From: Acidimicrobiaceae bacterium
Lineage (GTDB): Bacteria > Actinomycetota > Acidimicrobiia > Acidimicrobiales > Ilumatobacteraceae
Assembly (NCBI GenBank): GCA_024641005.1
Contig: JAHEDX010000017.1
Coordinates: 1-56,841 of the forward strand
Reading direction: 5' to 3'
DNA: 56,841 nucleotides
The translations under genes and the position numbers were made by a program. Positions 26,400-35,659 of the stretch are shown here, piece by piece (the stretch's first letter is position 1; each line of letters starts with the position of its first letter). Under the pieces are notes generated by a model, which had not been told where the DNA came from, made no database searches, and saw nothing but the letters and a program-made list of their open reading frames with translations.

Positions 26400-27175
26400 T
26401 GCGGGTCGCTCGGGTGATCCCGTGTCTCGACGTCACCGGCGGCCGGGTGGTGAAGGGCACCAACTTCATCGACCTCCGTGATGCCGGTGACCCTGTCGAG
26501 CTGGCCGCTCGATACGACGCCGAAGGTGCCGACGAATTGGTGTTCCTCGATATCACAGCGTCGTCAGACGATCGCGACACGACCGTCGACATGGTGTTCC
26601 GGGTCGCCGAGCAGGTGTACATACCGTTCACCGTCGGCGGCGGCATCCGATCACTCGAGGATGCTCGCAGGATGCTCCGCGCCGGTGCCGACAAGGTCAG
26701 CGTCAACACCGCTGCCGTGCAACGACCCGAGTTGATCGCCGAGATAGCGGCCGAGTTCGGCTCGCAGTGCGTCGTGTGCGCGATCGATGCCAAGCGGCGG
26801 GGCTCGACGAGCGGCGACGGTTACGAGGTGTACCTCCACGGTGGTCGCACGCCGACCGGAGTCGACGCGATCGAGTGGGCGCAACGGGCGGTCGGATTGG
26901 GTGCCGGCGAGATCCTGCTCACGTCGATGGACCGTGACGGCACCCGCGAGGGTTTCGACCTCGAACTGACTCGGGCCATCAGCGATGCCGTCAATGTGCC
27001 CGTGATCGCCAGCGGTGGGGTGGGCGCGCTCGGTCACCTCGTCGAGGGCGTGGTCGACGGCGGCGCCGACGCTGTGCTGGCCGCGTCGATCTTCCACTTC
27101 GGCGAGCACACGATCGGTGAGGCCAAGGCAGCGATGACGGCCGCCGGTGTCACGGTGCGCCCGCCCGGCTCATGA
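26399..27175 (+). CDS. hisF: Imidazole glycerol phosphate synthase, cyclase subunit
   Basis: Condenses PRFAR with ammonia from HisH to give IGP and AICAR. The 258-residue barrel has [16 protein letters not shown] with catalytic Asp near residue 11, ITASSDDR, and [15 protein letters not shown]. The start overlaps the hisA stop by one base. It closes the recognisable his operon; hisG, hisD and hisE are not in the window and hisI is 9 kb away. Confidence 0.96.
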   Translation: MRVARVIPCLDVTGGRVVKGTNFIDLRDAGDPVELAARYDAEGADELVFLDITASSDDRDTTVDMVFRVAEQVYIPFTVGGGIRSLEDARRMLRAGADKVSVNTAAVQRPELIAEIAAEFGSQCVVCAIDAKRRGSTSGDGYEVYLHGGRTPTGVDAIEWAQRAVGLGAGEILLTSMDRDGTREGFDLELTRAISDAVNVPVIASGGVGALGHLVEGVVDGGADAVLAASIFHFGEHTIGEAKAAMTAAGVTVRPPGS

Positions 27176-27209
27176 GCGACGACCCGGTACACCGCGAACG
27201 TCGCCGGTC

Positions 27210-27919
27210 ATGGAGGCTGACGCGCTGACGATCGAACGCCGCGGACCCGTGAAGGTGCTGCACCTCGACGATGGGAAGGCAAACGCATTGTCGTTCGACC
27301 TGATCGCGGCGATCACCGCCGCCGTCGCAGATGCCGAGTCCGACGCCGGGAGCGGTGCCGTGGTCATCCACGGTCGTGGAGGGGCGGCTTTCGGGTGGCT
27401 TCGATCTGGGCGTGATGTACGGCGACGACTTCGCGAGGATCATCGAGCTGGTCGACGACGGCGGCGACCTCGTGCGCAGGTTGTGGGGTCGCGGGGTCCC
27501 GGTCGTGGCCGCCTGCACGGGGCATGCGATCGCAGCCGGTGCGCTGATTGCTGGGCTGTGATGTGCGGGTGGGAGCCGACATCCCAGCGAAGGTGGGCCT
27601 CAACGAGGTCGCGATCAAGATGGTGCTGCCCGACTGGGCGTTGACGACCGCCGGTGACCGCCTCGGCCGCCGCCATGTCCATCGGTCGACGACGAATGCC
27701 AGGCTCACGACGCCTCGTGACACCGTCGACGTCGGGTTCATCGGCGAGGTCGTCACGGCCGACGAGGTGCTGGCCCGCGCCGTCGAGATCGCCACCGAAC
27801 TCGCTGACACCCTCGACCCAGGGCCCTACGCGAAGACCGTGAGCAAGGTGCGAGGGGCGATCCCCGAGCAGATGGCGCAGCAGATTGTCGCTGATCGGGC
27901 TGCGATCGCCGCGCTCTGA
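27210..27919 (+). pseudogene. Crotonase (enoyl-CoA hydratase) family, two frameshifts
   Basis: The family sequence runs through three frames. It begins at ATG 27210 (IERRGPVKVLHLDDGKANAL), shifts near 27383 in a G-run to SGGFDLGVMYGDDFA ... VVAACTGHAIAAGALI, then shifts again near 27547 to LLGCDVRVGA ... KVGLNEVAIKMVLPDW ... NARLTTP, ending at 27919. Removing one base at each point restores a normal 235-residue crotonase. Both changes are single-base gains, the first in GGGG and the second near TT, so a sequencing or assembly error is as likely as true decay. Confidence 0.75.
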
Positions 27920-27930
27920 TCGGGCGTCGA

Positions 27931-27936
27931 TAGGGT
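27931..27936 (+). promoter_or_regulatory. Leaderless -10 box of the aldo/keto reductase
   Basis: TAGGGT seven bases before ATG 27944. Confidence 0.6.
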
Positions 27937-27943
27937 CGTTCGT

Positions 27944-28927
27944 ATGGCGATTCCCAACGACAAGATGGAGTACCGGCGGCTCGGCAATACCGGCGTGAAG
28001 GTGAGCGTGCTCAGCTTCGGTAGCTGGGTCACGTTCGACAATCAGCTCGACACCGATCTGGCGCTCAACTGCATGCAGGCCGCCCACGACGCCGGCTGCA
28101 ACTTCTTCGACAACGCCGAGGCGTACGCCGGGGGCAAGAGCGAGACCATCATGGGCGAGGCGCTCCGCCAGCTGGCCTGGCCGCGCTGGTCGTACCTGGT
28201 CACCACCAAGTTGTTCTGGGGTCTGCACGGCAGCGACCCGAACATGCGCAACACGTTGAACCGCAAGTACCTCTCGCAGGCGATCGACGCGTCGCTCGAG
28301 CGGTTCGGGCTCGATTTCGTCGACATCGTCTACTGCCACCGGGCCGATCCCGACACTCCGATGGAAGAGACCGTCTGGGCGATGAGCGACATGGTCTCCC
28401 AGGGCAAGGCGCTCTACTGGGGCACCAGCGAGTGGTCGGCCGACGAGATCCGCCACGCGATCGACATCGCCGAGCGGCATCACCTGCACAAGCCGGTCAC
28501 CGAGCAGTCGCAGTACAACCTGCTCGAACGCGACAAGGTCGAGCGTGAATACGCCCGCCTGTACGACGACACCGGCTACGGCAACACGATCTGGAGCCCA
28601 CTCGCATCTGGTCTGCTCACGGGCAAGTACCGCGACGGCATCCCCGACGATTCCCGAGCGGCCCTGTCCGGGTACGGATGGCTGGCCGAGCGCATGACCG
28701 ACGCCGAGGCGATCGCCAAGATCGAGAAGCTGCGGCCGATCGCGGATCGGCTCGGATGCTCGATGGCCCAACTCGCGTTGGCTTGGTGTACCAAGCACCC
28801 GATGGTGTCGACCGTGATCACCGGCGCCAGCCGCGTCGAGCAGGTGGTGCAGAACTTCGAGGCCCTCGACGTCATCGCGCTGCTCACCGACGAGGTCAAA
28901 GACGAGATGGAGTCCGCGGTTCGCTGA
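27944..28927 (+). CDS. Aldo/keto reductase (Kv-beta-like)
   Basis: A 327-residue NADPH-dependent barrel. The tetrad is visible: Asp and Tyr in [15 protein letters not shown], Lys in LVTTKLFWG, His in [23 protein letters not shown] and [13 protein letters not shown] are typical of the potassium-channel beta-subunit branch. The substrate is unknown. Single gene with its own promoter, convergent with the PEP-utilising protein. Confidence 0.92.
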   Translation: MAIPNDKMEYRRLGNTGVKVSVLSFGSWVTFDNQLDTDLALNCMQAAHDAGCNFFDNAEAYAGGKSETIMGEALRQLAWPRWSYLVTTKLFWGLHGSDPNMRNTLNRKYLSQAIDASLERFGLDFVDIVYCHRADPDTPMEETVWAMSDMVSQGKALYWGTSEWSADEIRHAIDIAERHHLHKPVTEQSQYNLLERDKVEREYARLYDDTGYGNTIWSPLASGLLTGKYRDGIPDDSRAALSGYGWLAERMTDAEAIAKIEKLRPIADRLGCSMAQLALAWCTKHPMVSTVITGASRVEQVVQNFEALDVIALLTDEVKDEMESAVR

Positions 28928-28942
28928 CCGGCGCCCTCGGGT

Positions 28943-30679
28943 TCAGAGCTCGACCACGGTGACGACCCCGGTGTTGCCGTCGACCTCGATCAACGCGCCG
29001 TCGGGAATCTTCCGTGTTGCATCGGTGGCCGACACGACGCACGGCAACCCGAGTTCGCGACTGACGATGATGGCATGGCTCATCGCCGCGCCGACATCCA
29101 CCACGACCGCCCCCGCTGTGACGAACAGCGGAGTCCACGCCGGGTCGGTGTGGGGCGCGATCAGCACGTCGCCCGGGTCGAGCGCCATCGGGTCGCCAGG
29201 GTCGAGCACCACACGGGCGATGCCGCGATAGGTACCCGACGATCCGGGCATCCCCTGCATGCTGCCGCCGGCCTGCAGCACTTCGACCGTGTTCGCGCCT
29301 CGCTCGGGCCAGGTGTCGACCGGCGGACACTCGCCGTTGAAGACGAAGGGTGGCTCGAGCGTCCGGAGGTGGTCGAAATGGGCCTGCCGTTCGGCGATCG
29401 TGTTGCGGGCCCATGCGGGATCAGCCATGGCCTGGTCGATCTCGTCGAGGAACAGCATGCAGATGTCGCGTGGCTCGTCGGCGCCGCCTGCTTCCACGAG
29501 GCGACGACCGATTTCCCAGACCGCCATTCGGCACTCGTGGATCACCTTGATGATCGACGTCTTGGACCGCTCGCGGCCAGGAACGAATCGGGCCGCCGAG
29601 GCGACCCCGGAAACGAACTGGCCCTGCGCTTCGGGATCACCCGCCAGCGCTTCGGTGAGCTGGGCGACGATCGCGTCGCGCTCGACCTCCCGTTCGGAAT
29701 GGCGGCGGTCGGGCGAATCGGCATCGTTCGCGAACCGCATTCGGTCGATCGCCGACAACACCAGTTCGGGCTTCGTCTCCCACACATGGGCATGGATGTC
29801 CCATTCGTTCGGCCCGCGCGACCCGAACAACTCGATGAAGCGCTCGAGTTCGGCCACGAACGTCGACGCGTCGACATCTGTCGATTCCCGCAATCGTTCG
29901 AGGAGTCCGCCGACTCCGAGGTCGAAGGCGGAGGTCAGAGTCGACGATCCGGCGACGAGCCGCGACAGCTTCCACATCGCGTAGCTCGGTGCGGCCGAGT
30001 CGACGTCACCGACGGCGCCGATGATCTTGAGCGTCAACGTCGGGTCTCCGACAGCGGCGGCTACCGCGCCGATGATGCCCGGTCCGATGGTGGCGCACGC
30101 GCTTTGGTGGATGTGCTGATCGAACATCCGGCGGATCGTCGGAATCCGTGACGTCGCGATTGTGAGCAGTTCGGTGTTGGTCATCGCTGTCAGATCGGGA
30201 CGACCGGCTCGCGTCGCAGTGGCGACTTCGCGGTCGTGTTCGAGATCGGGCTGCTCGGTGGTGGTGAGCACCCAGCCCATCCACCCTTCCAGCACTGCGG
30301 TCGTCGCCGGGCTGTCCCACCACGGCTCGACCTCGACGGGGGGCACTCCGGGGTGATCACCGAAGTAGATGTCGTCGACGGTGCTGGCCGTCATACCCGG
30401 CGCGCGATGGCCGAACACCCGGTTGATCGAGGCATTCAGGTAGGCGTAGCCGCCGAACAGTCCGGTGACCTCGGGCCGGGTCTGGCTGACCTCGTCTTGA
30501 GCGAAGCCGAGCCGGTCGACGGTGCAATCGCGCCAGCCCATGATGGTGCCGTTCTCCCAGACCAGGTCCCAACCCAGCGGTGAGGGAGGCTCGGGGAGCA
30601 CCTCGCCGACATTCGCCCTGGTCCAGAACGGCAGCCGCTCGCTCGGTGGGTTGTCCGCGATCCATCGCAGTCCGGTCAT
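28943..30679 (-). CDS. PEP-utilising mobile-domain protein without ATP-grasp domain
   Basis: A 578-residue protein. Its last 85 residues are the swivelling phosphohistidine domain of PEP synthase, PPDK and rifampicin phosphotransferase: DPGDVLIAPHTDPAWTPLF followed by GAAMSHAIIVSRELGLP with the phosphorylatable His535. The ~450 residues before it are helical and resemble the middle part of the rifampicin-phosphotransferase-like group. The ATP-grasp domain that would charge the His is missing. It may work with a separately encoded ATP-binding partner, or have lost catalysis. GAGGGGG lies five bases before ATG 30679, so this gene has a leader. Confidence 0.8.
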   Translation of the reverse strand: MTGLRWIADNPPSERLPFWTRANVGEVLPEPPSPLGWDLVWENGTIMGWRDCTVDRLGFAQDEVSQTRPEVTGLFGGYAYLNASINRVFGHRAPGMTASTVDDIYFGDHPGVPPVEVEPWWDSPATTAVLEGWMGWVLTTTEQPDLEHDREVATATRAGRPDLTAMTNTELLTIATSRIPTIRRMFDQHIHQSACATIGPGIIGAVAAAVGDPTLTLKIIGAVGDVDSAAPSYAMWKLSRLVAGSSTLTSAFDLGVGGLLERLRESTDVDASTFVAELERFIELFGSRGPNEWDIHAHVWETKPELVLSAIDRMRFANDADSPDRRHSEREVERDAIVAQLTEALAGDPEAQGQFVSGVASAARFVPGRERSKTSIIKVIHECRMAVWEIGRRLVEAGGADEPRDICMLFLDEIDQAMADPAWARNTIAERQAHFDHLRTLEPPFVFNGECPPVDTWPERGANTVEVLQAGGSMQGMPGSSGTYRGIARVVLDPGDPMALDPGDVLIAPHTDPAWTPLFVTAGAVVVDVGAAMSHAIIVSRELGLPCVVSATDATRKIPDGALIEVDGNTGVVTVVEL

Positions 30680-30803
30680 GTGTTCCCCCTCGTGGGCCAG
30701 GGATCATCTGGCGTGACGGCCGGTCCCCTCGATGCGGCCGTCGTCATACTTGAGCACAGAACTGGTCTCAGTCACAAGCGGCGACCCGGGCGCACAGGGG
30801 TGC

Positions 30804-32366
30804 TCACGTCGGCTCGGCGAGCTGTCGGCGCAGCAGCTTGCCGGTGGTGTTGCGGGGGAGCTCTTCGACGAAGGTGACGGTGCGGGGCACCTTGTGACGG
30901 GCGAGGTTGTCGCGCACGTGACCGCGAACCTGCTGCTCGTTGAGTTTCGCGCCGGGTGAACGCACGACGTAGACGGCGAGTGCCTCACCGAACTCGTCGT
31001 CGGGGATACCGACCACGGCGGCGTCGGCGATCGCCGGGTGGTGCTGCAGCAACTCTTCGACCTCGCGTGGGAACACGTTCTCGCCGCCCGACACGATCAT
31101 GTCGTCGTCGCGGCCCTCGACGAACAGCAGCCCGTCGCGGAAGTAGCCCATGTCGCCCGACGACAGCAGCCCTCGCAAGCGCTCTTTGTCGTCGCCGTTC
31201 GTGTAGCCGTCGAACCGCATCGCTCCGCCGACGAACACGCGGCCGACCTCGCCGTCGGTCACCCGGTTCCCGCGCTTGTCGACGATCTCGACGGTCACCC
31301 CGAATGCAACCCGGCCGGCGGTGCTGGGAGCCTCGCTGAGATCGCTCGGGGTTGCGATGGTGGCGATCGCGACCTCGGTCGAGCCGTACAGGTTGTACAG
31401 CACCGGTCCGAAGTGGTCGAGCACGTCGACGACGAGTTTTGCCCCGATCGCCGATCCGCTCGACGCGATCACTTCCAGTTCGGGAGTCGGCCACCGTCGC
31501 AGCTCGGCCTCGGTCAGCGCGAGCATGCGTGACAACATGACCGGCACCACGACCAGCACGCGCGCCCGGAATTGTGACGTCGCCCGCAGTGTCAGGCCGG
31601 GGTCGAATCGTCGGGCGAGCACCGTGGTGGTGCAGCGCGACAGCCCGAGCAGCAGATGGCTGAACCCCCACGCGTGGAACAGCGGTGCGGCGATCACTTG
31701 GGTGTCGCCCACCCGTAACGGCATACGGTCGAGCAGCGCAGCGACCCCGTCGATGCCATTCGCGTCGCTGCGGCGGGCCGCACCCTTGGGGCGCCCCGTG
31801 GTGCCGGAGGTCAAGATGACCACCCGGCCCGGTTTGGTGCCGGCCGAGACCGTTCCCGAGACGGCCATGGCGTCGAGCGCCGTCTCGTCCACCGTGAGGC
31901 GTGCACCGCAGCCTTCGACGAGCTCGGTGAAGTCGTCGTCGTGGATCACGACCTCGATGTGTTCGTGCTCGATCACGTCGGCCAGCTGCGGGCCGGCGAA
32001 CCCGGTGTTGAGCAGCACGAGATCGGCGCCGGTCGCTGTGATCGCTGTCATCGCTTCGATGAATCCGCGGTGGTTGCGGACCAAGAGCCCGACACCAACG
32101 CCCGGTCCGACACCGTTGGCGTGCAGACCCGCTGCGATCGCCTGCGATCGTCGCCACATCTCGCGGTAGGTGACACTGCCGGCATCGTCGTGGACCGCGA
32201 TCCGGTCGGGGTACCGAGCGGCAGCGCCGGCGACGAGCCCGGCGACGGATTGCCCCCAGGGGGCCATGGCGACCAGCGCTCGAGGAAGTCGGTCGGGGCG
32301 TTCGAAGTGCTTGAGCATCGAACGAGCCACGACGCGTCCAGCGTGCAGTCTGTGGAACAGCGGCAC
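30804..32366 (-). CDS. Acyl-CoA synthetase / AMP-dependent ligase
   Basis: A 520-residue ANL enzyme that activates a carboxylic acid as acyl-AMP and then as the CoA thioester. Motifs: P-loop ILTSGTTGRPKGAARR, YGSTEVAIATIA, GYFRDGLLFVEGRDDDMI, and the C-terminal Lys in RNTTGKLLRRQL. GTG 32366 lies two bases after the stop of the redox protein, so the two are co-transcribed. Chain-length preference cannot be read. Confidence 0.9.
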   Translation of the reverse strand: MPLFHRLHAGRVVARSMLKHFERPDRLPRALVAMAPWGQSVAGLVAGAAARYPDRIAVHDDAGSVTYREMWRRSQAIAAGLHANGVGPGVGVGLLVRNHRGFIEAMTAITATGADLVLLNTGFAGPQLADVIEHEHIEVVIHDDDFTELVEGCGARLTVDETALDAMAVSGTVSAGTKPGRVVILTSGTTGRPKGAARRSDANGIDGVAALLDRMPLRVGDTQVIAAPLFHAWGFSHLLLGLSRCTTTVLARRFDPGLTLRATSQFRARVLVVVPVMLSRMLALTEAELRRWPTPELEVIASSGSAIGAKLVVDVLDHFGPVLYNLYGSTEVAIATIATPSDLSEAPSTAGRVAFGVTVEIVDKRGNRVTDGEVGRVFVGGAMRFDGYTNGDDKERLRGLLSSGDMGYFRDGLLFVEGRDDDMIVSGGENVFPREVEELLQHHPAIADAAVVGIPDDEFGEALAVYVVRSPGAKLNEQQVRGHVRDNLARHKVPRTVTFVEELPRNTTGKLLRRQLAEPT

Positions 32367-32368
32367 CG

Positions 32369-33472
32369 TCAGGCCTTCCACTCGGGGTAGTAGTTCTCGC
32401 CGCCCATCTCGACGACCTCGCTGAGCCAGTCGGTGTCGTAGGGCCACGCATCGGGGTCGTCGTCTGCCGGGCCCTGCCAGAACCGCCCGACCGGACCGGC
32501 GGGGCCTGGCTCGAGCGACCAGGCCTGCCGCTTGTACGAGAAGTTGTCGGGCACGAGCTGTTGCGCTTCGCGGAAGTGAAGCACAGCTGCCTCGTGATGG
32601 CCCGCGAGCTCGAGTTGCGTGGCGAGTTGGAAATGGGCATGGCCGCGTGCAGCGGCGGCGCCGCGCGGACGGGATCGCTGGATGACGTCGTCGGGGGTCA
32701 GAGCGAACTCGCTCTGCGCTCCGCGTTCGACCCAATCGCGCAGCGCGGCGTGGTAGGGCCCTGAGTCGTAGCGGATCTTGGCTGCCTCGGCCGCCATCGC
32801 GAGCGCACGTTCGGGCACCGGCGCGTTCGATGCCGGGCGTGGAGGGCGTTCGGCGCGACGCGGCGGTGGAGCGAACTCGGCCGGACGCACGATGTGGCCG
32901 AGCTCGTCGATCCACACGCTGTTCGGGATGTTGACCACGCCGAACAGCTGAGCGACCGTGTGGTGGGTGTCGATCAAGGAGGGATGCTCGGGTTGCGCCG
33001 CCTCGATGTACGGGCGGCAGGCGTCGGCGCCCAGGGTGTCGAGTCCGACGGTGACGATCTCGAGGCCGAGCGGGTGTAGCTCGTTGCGGAGTTCCTGCCA
33101 CACGGGCAGGTCAAGGGAACAGCCTCAATACGGGGCCCAGGCGAGTATCAGCACCTTCTGGCCGCGCAATGACGACAGCGAGAACTCGTTTCCATCGAGA
33201 TCGGGCAGGCGGAGTTCGGGGGCGTCGGCGCTGACGAGCGTTCTGCCCGAGCCGGGCCACGGGCCCAGCGCCCAGATGCCGTGTTGCTCGTCGTGCAACA
33301 ACGGCATTCCGGTGTGTTCGGCGATCACGCGCACGTCGACGTGGTCGCCGTCGAGCGCTGAGGCGGGCAGCGGTAGGCACACCTCGCCGAGGCACGCCCC
33401 TTCGGGTCGCAGCGTCCAGCCGGTCCCGGCCTCGAAATCGGAGCGGGTCGTCGTGGCAGCAGCGAGCAGCAT
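32369..33472 (-). CDS. Thioredoxin-fold redoxin with in-frame TGA: candidate selenoprotein
   Basis: One continuous frame of 368 codons starting at ATG 33472 (overlapping the upstream stop by one base), broken only by TGA at 33127-33125, codon 116. Before it: LRLPDLDGNEFSLSSLRG and LILAWAPY; after it: GCSLDLPVWQELRNELHPLG, then GVVNIPNSVWIDELGHIVRP with the cis-Pro region. In TlpA/ResA-like redoxins the codon after WAxW or WAxY is the active Cys, so the TGA replaces that Cys and leaves a U-G-C motif. A helical, TPR-like C-terminal region (AHFQLATQLELAGHHEAAVLHF) follows. It sits between a hydrolase and an acyl-CoA ligase. If TGA is not read as selenocysteine, this is a nonsense-mutated gene. 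Confidence 0.65.
33094..33124 (-). promoter_or_regulatory. Putative bacterial SECIS stem-loop
   Basis: In the mRNA, 14 bases after the UGA, CCUGCC pairs perfectly with GGCAGG around the loop CGUGU. The loop begins 20 bases after the UGA and has G as its second base. These values lie within the published description of bacterial SECIS elements as I recall it (short GC stem, G at the start of the loop, loop about 16-37 bases away). A six-pair stem can arise by chance in this GC content. Confidence 0.45.
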
Positions 33473-34548
33473 CAGACCGCCTTGGCAAATCCCACAAGAT
33501 CGCGAACCGACGCGGCGAACACGTCGGGCATGATCGAGGCAAAGAGCAGGTCGCCGGCGTGGCAGGTGCCGTTCACGGTGCGGCTGACAGAGCTGACGCC
33601 GCTCTCGAGCAGCTTGTGGTGATAGGCGAGACCCTCGTCCCTGAGCGGGTCGAGCTGATTCACCGAGATGACATGGGGCGGCAGACCCGCGAGATCGTCT
33701 CCGCTCGCGTGGTAGGGCCACGCCAATGGGTCGGCAGCGTGCTCGCCGGACGGGTCGTACACCGCGGCCATGGCGCCCATCATGCGACAGCCGAGGAAGT
33801 ACTCGTCGTTCTCGGTCAGCGACGTGAGTTCGCCGGGTTGGGTCGCGTACATGCCGGAGATGTAGGGACACTGTGCATAGACGCCGTCGATCTGCTCGAG
33901 CCGGCCGTCGCGCTTGGCCTTGAGCGCGGTCGCGAGGCTCAGGTTGCCGCCCCCTGACTCACCCGACACGACGATCTTCGAGATGCCGAGCGACTCGCGG
34001 TTGTCGTGCATCCACTGCAGCGCCGCTGCACAGTCGTCGAGCCCGGCCGGGTAGGGGTGAGGCCCGAGCGAACCGCCTGCATTACGGAACTCGACGCCGA
34101 CGACGACGACACCTGACCCGGCCAGCTCGTCGCGCCAGCGGGCGAAGTTCGCGTCGGCGGCCGTGAGCATGGTCATGCCGCCCCCGTGAAGGTGCAAGAT
34201 GCCGGGAACGGGTCCGTTGGTCGTCGCCGGCCGATGGATGAACAGCGAGATGTCGTTGCCGTCCGCGCCCTGGATCGTCGTGGCCGTCGAGGTGATCCCG
34301 TCGATCGTGGGCATGTCGGCGAACAACATCCCGAACAGCATCTGGAAGCCCTGCTCGGCTTCGCTGCAGAATGCGAGTTGATCGTCGTAGGGCGAGGTCG
34401 AATCGACCGGTGACGGTTCGCCACGACCATCGAGCCCGACGGCGGCGACCGCCGCCGCGAGTCGTGGATCGGTCCGCGGGTCATTACCCAACGTTCGATC
34501 GGGATCCCCGAGTCGGCCCGGCAGGTCGACATGTCGTTCTGGCTGCAC
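33472..34548 (-). CDS. Alpha/beta hydrolase (HSL/acetylesterase type)
   Basis: A 358-residue esterase. HLHGGGMTM forms the oxyanion hole, [12 protein letters not shown] holds the nucleophilic Ser, and the Asp and His lie in QLDPLRDEG and [13 protein letters not shown] 34548 was chosen because GAGGAG ends six bases before it and LGDPDRTLG then begins the typical N-terminal cap. It heads a three-gene operon with the redoxin and the acyl-CoA ligase, suggesting ester or lactone breakdown followed by activation of the acid; that is inference. Confidence 0.85.
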   Translation of the reverse strand: MQPERHVDLPGRLGDPDRTLGNDPRTDPRLAAAVAAVGLDGRGEPSPVDSTSPYDDQLAFCSEAEQGFQMLFGMLFADMPTIDGITSTATTIQGADGNDISLFIHRPATTNGPVPGILHLHGGGMTMLTAADANFARWRDELAGSGVVVVGVEFRNAGGSLGPHPYPAGLDDCAAALQWMHDNRESLGISKIVVSGESGGGNLSLATALKAKRDGRLEQIDGVYAQCPYISGMYATQPGELTSLTENDEYFLGCRMMGAMAAVYDPSGEHAADPLAWPYHASGDDLAGLPPHVISVNQLDPLRDEGLAYHHKLLESGVSSVSRTVNGTCHAGDLLFASIMPDVFAASVRDLVGFAKAV

Positions 34549-34653
34549 AGCACTCTCCTCATGTCTGCGTCGTTCACGGCCCGCGCCGCGCTGCGAACCT
34601 ACTCGGCGCCGGCGATGACGGTGCTGTTGGTGTACTGCGCAGCTCGGCGAGCG

Positions 34654-34659
34654 TACGAT
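34654..34659 (+). promoter_or_regulatory. Leaderless -10 box of the VOC gene
   Basis: TACGAT six bases before ATG 34666. Confidence 0.6.
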
Positions 34660-34665
34660 CCGACC

Positions 34666-35028
34666 ATGAGCGACCGGGTGATGACCGTCGGATCCGTCAT
34701 GATCAATGTGCGCGACCTCGACAAGCAGACGGCCTTCTGGGGTGCCGTCTTGGGCAGCGACATCGCACAGGAGATCCCCGGACAGTTCGTCTGGTTCGAG
34801 CCGCAACACAGCGGGGGCGTGATGGTCGCGTTACAGGCGGTCGAGCGTGCGACGGAGGGCCCACGACGCCTCCACCTCGACGCGATGGTGTCCGACGTCG
34901 CCTCGGCGAGGGATCGCATCATCGAGTTGGGAGGCTCGCACCTCGATGACCGTGAGATGGGCGGCTTCCGCTGGACCGTGATGGCAGACCCCGAGCACAA
35001 CGAGTTCTGCATCTCGGCGTCGCATTGA
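34666..35028 (+). CDS. VOC (glyoxalase-fold) family protein
   Basis: A 120-residue protein with two beta-alpha-beta-beta-beta units: [20 protein letters not shown] and [21 protein letters not shown], ending in [13 protein letters not shown]. It could be a dioxygenase-like, lyase or binding protein; metal ligands are not unambiguous. Divergent from the hydrolase operon and convergent with the next hydrolase. Confidence 0.85.
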   Translation: MSDRVMTVGSVMINVRDLDKQTAFWGAVLGSDIAQEIPGQFVWFEPQHSGGVMVALQAVERATEGPRRLHLDAMVSDVASARDRIIELGGSHLDDREMGGFRWTVMADPEHNEFCISASH

Positions 35029-35050
35029 CCCGTCGTGGTCGTGGAGCCGA

Positions 35051-35635
35051 TCAGCGACTGGCAGCGAGCCAGTCGGCAGCACGCTGAGCGACCGCTGTGG
35101 TGTGTCCCGCCAGGAAATGGTCGGCGGACTCGATCACCTCGAAATCGCATCGGCTCCATGACTCGACGATCGGGCGTGCCTTGTCGGGTGGGCAGAACTG
35201 GTCGTGGCGAGGGGTGAGCACCAACGCCGGCACGGTCGGCTCCGGCGCCGGCAACATCGTCAACGGGGGAGCGATGGCGACGATCGCGTTGATGCGCTCG
35301 TCGGCGGTGGACAGCGCCACCGAGGCGCCGAACGAGTAGCCGGCGACGGACACCCGCGCGTCGATCCGTTCGGCCAACGCGTCGATGGCAGCGACGACAT
35401 CGAGCCGCTCGGCGACACCCTCGCCGGCACCCGTGCGGAAGTCGAACCGCAGCGCCGCAAACCCTGCAGCGGCGAACGCGTCGAACAGCGCTTCGACCAC
35501 GTTGTTGAAACGGGTGCCGCCGTATGCGGGGTGGGGATGGCACACGACGACTCCGCCGCTCGGTATCCCGTCGGGCATCGCGAGGTCGGCAGCGAGTACG
35601 TGGCCATCGAGGGTGCTGAGCGGTATGGACTCCAC
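35051..35635 (-). CDS. Alpha/beta hydrolase (dienelactone hydrolase-like)
   Basis: A 194-residue single-domain hydrolase. VVCHPHPAYGGTRFNN precedes the nucleophile elbow VAGYSFGASVAL, and LVLTPRHDQFCPP and ESADHFLAGH carry the Asp and His. This is the KANL3/Tex30-like short hydrolase pattern. GTG 35635 is fixed by TACCGT seven bases upstream. It is divergent from groES, with the two start codons only 24 bases apart. Confidence 0.82.
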   Translation of the reverse strand: MESIPLSTLDGHVLAADLAMPDGIPSGGVVVCHPHPAYGGTRFNNVVEALFDAFAAAGFAALRFDFRTGAGEGVAERLDVVAAIDALAERIDARVSVAGYSFGASVALSTADERINAIVAIAPPLTMLPAPEPTVPALVLTPRHDQFCPPDKARPIVESWSRCDFEVIESADHFLAGHTTAVAQRAADWLAASR

Positions 35636-35642
35636 CGCGTCG

Positions 35643-35652
35643 ACGGTACCCT
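35643..35652. promoter_or_regulatory. Overlapping divergent -10 boxes
   Basis: ACGGTACCCT contains TACCGT on the minus strand (35643-35648, for the hydrolase) and TACCCT on the plus strand (35647-35652, for groES), each seven bases from its start codon and sharing two bases. The two promoters cannot be bound at once. Confidence 0.6.
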
Positions 35653-35659
35653 CGCATCC

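Noticed and set aside
27210..27919. Programmed frameshifting to make a crotonase
   Set aside because: Two shifts would be needed, with no slippery heptamer or downstream structure that I can see. Decay or sequence error is simpler.
27440..28798. A 452-codon minus-strand frame across the crotonase relic and aldo/keto reductase
   Set aside because: It lacks recognisable motifs and opposes a clear aldo/keto reductase.
32369..33103. Separate gene starting at GTG 33103 (244 residues)
   Set aside because: This would cut the thioredoxin fold after its active site. There is no ribosome site or TANNNT box, and the frame is continuous with the upstream half apart from the TGA.
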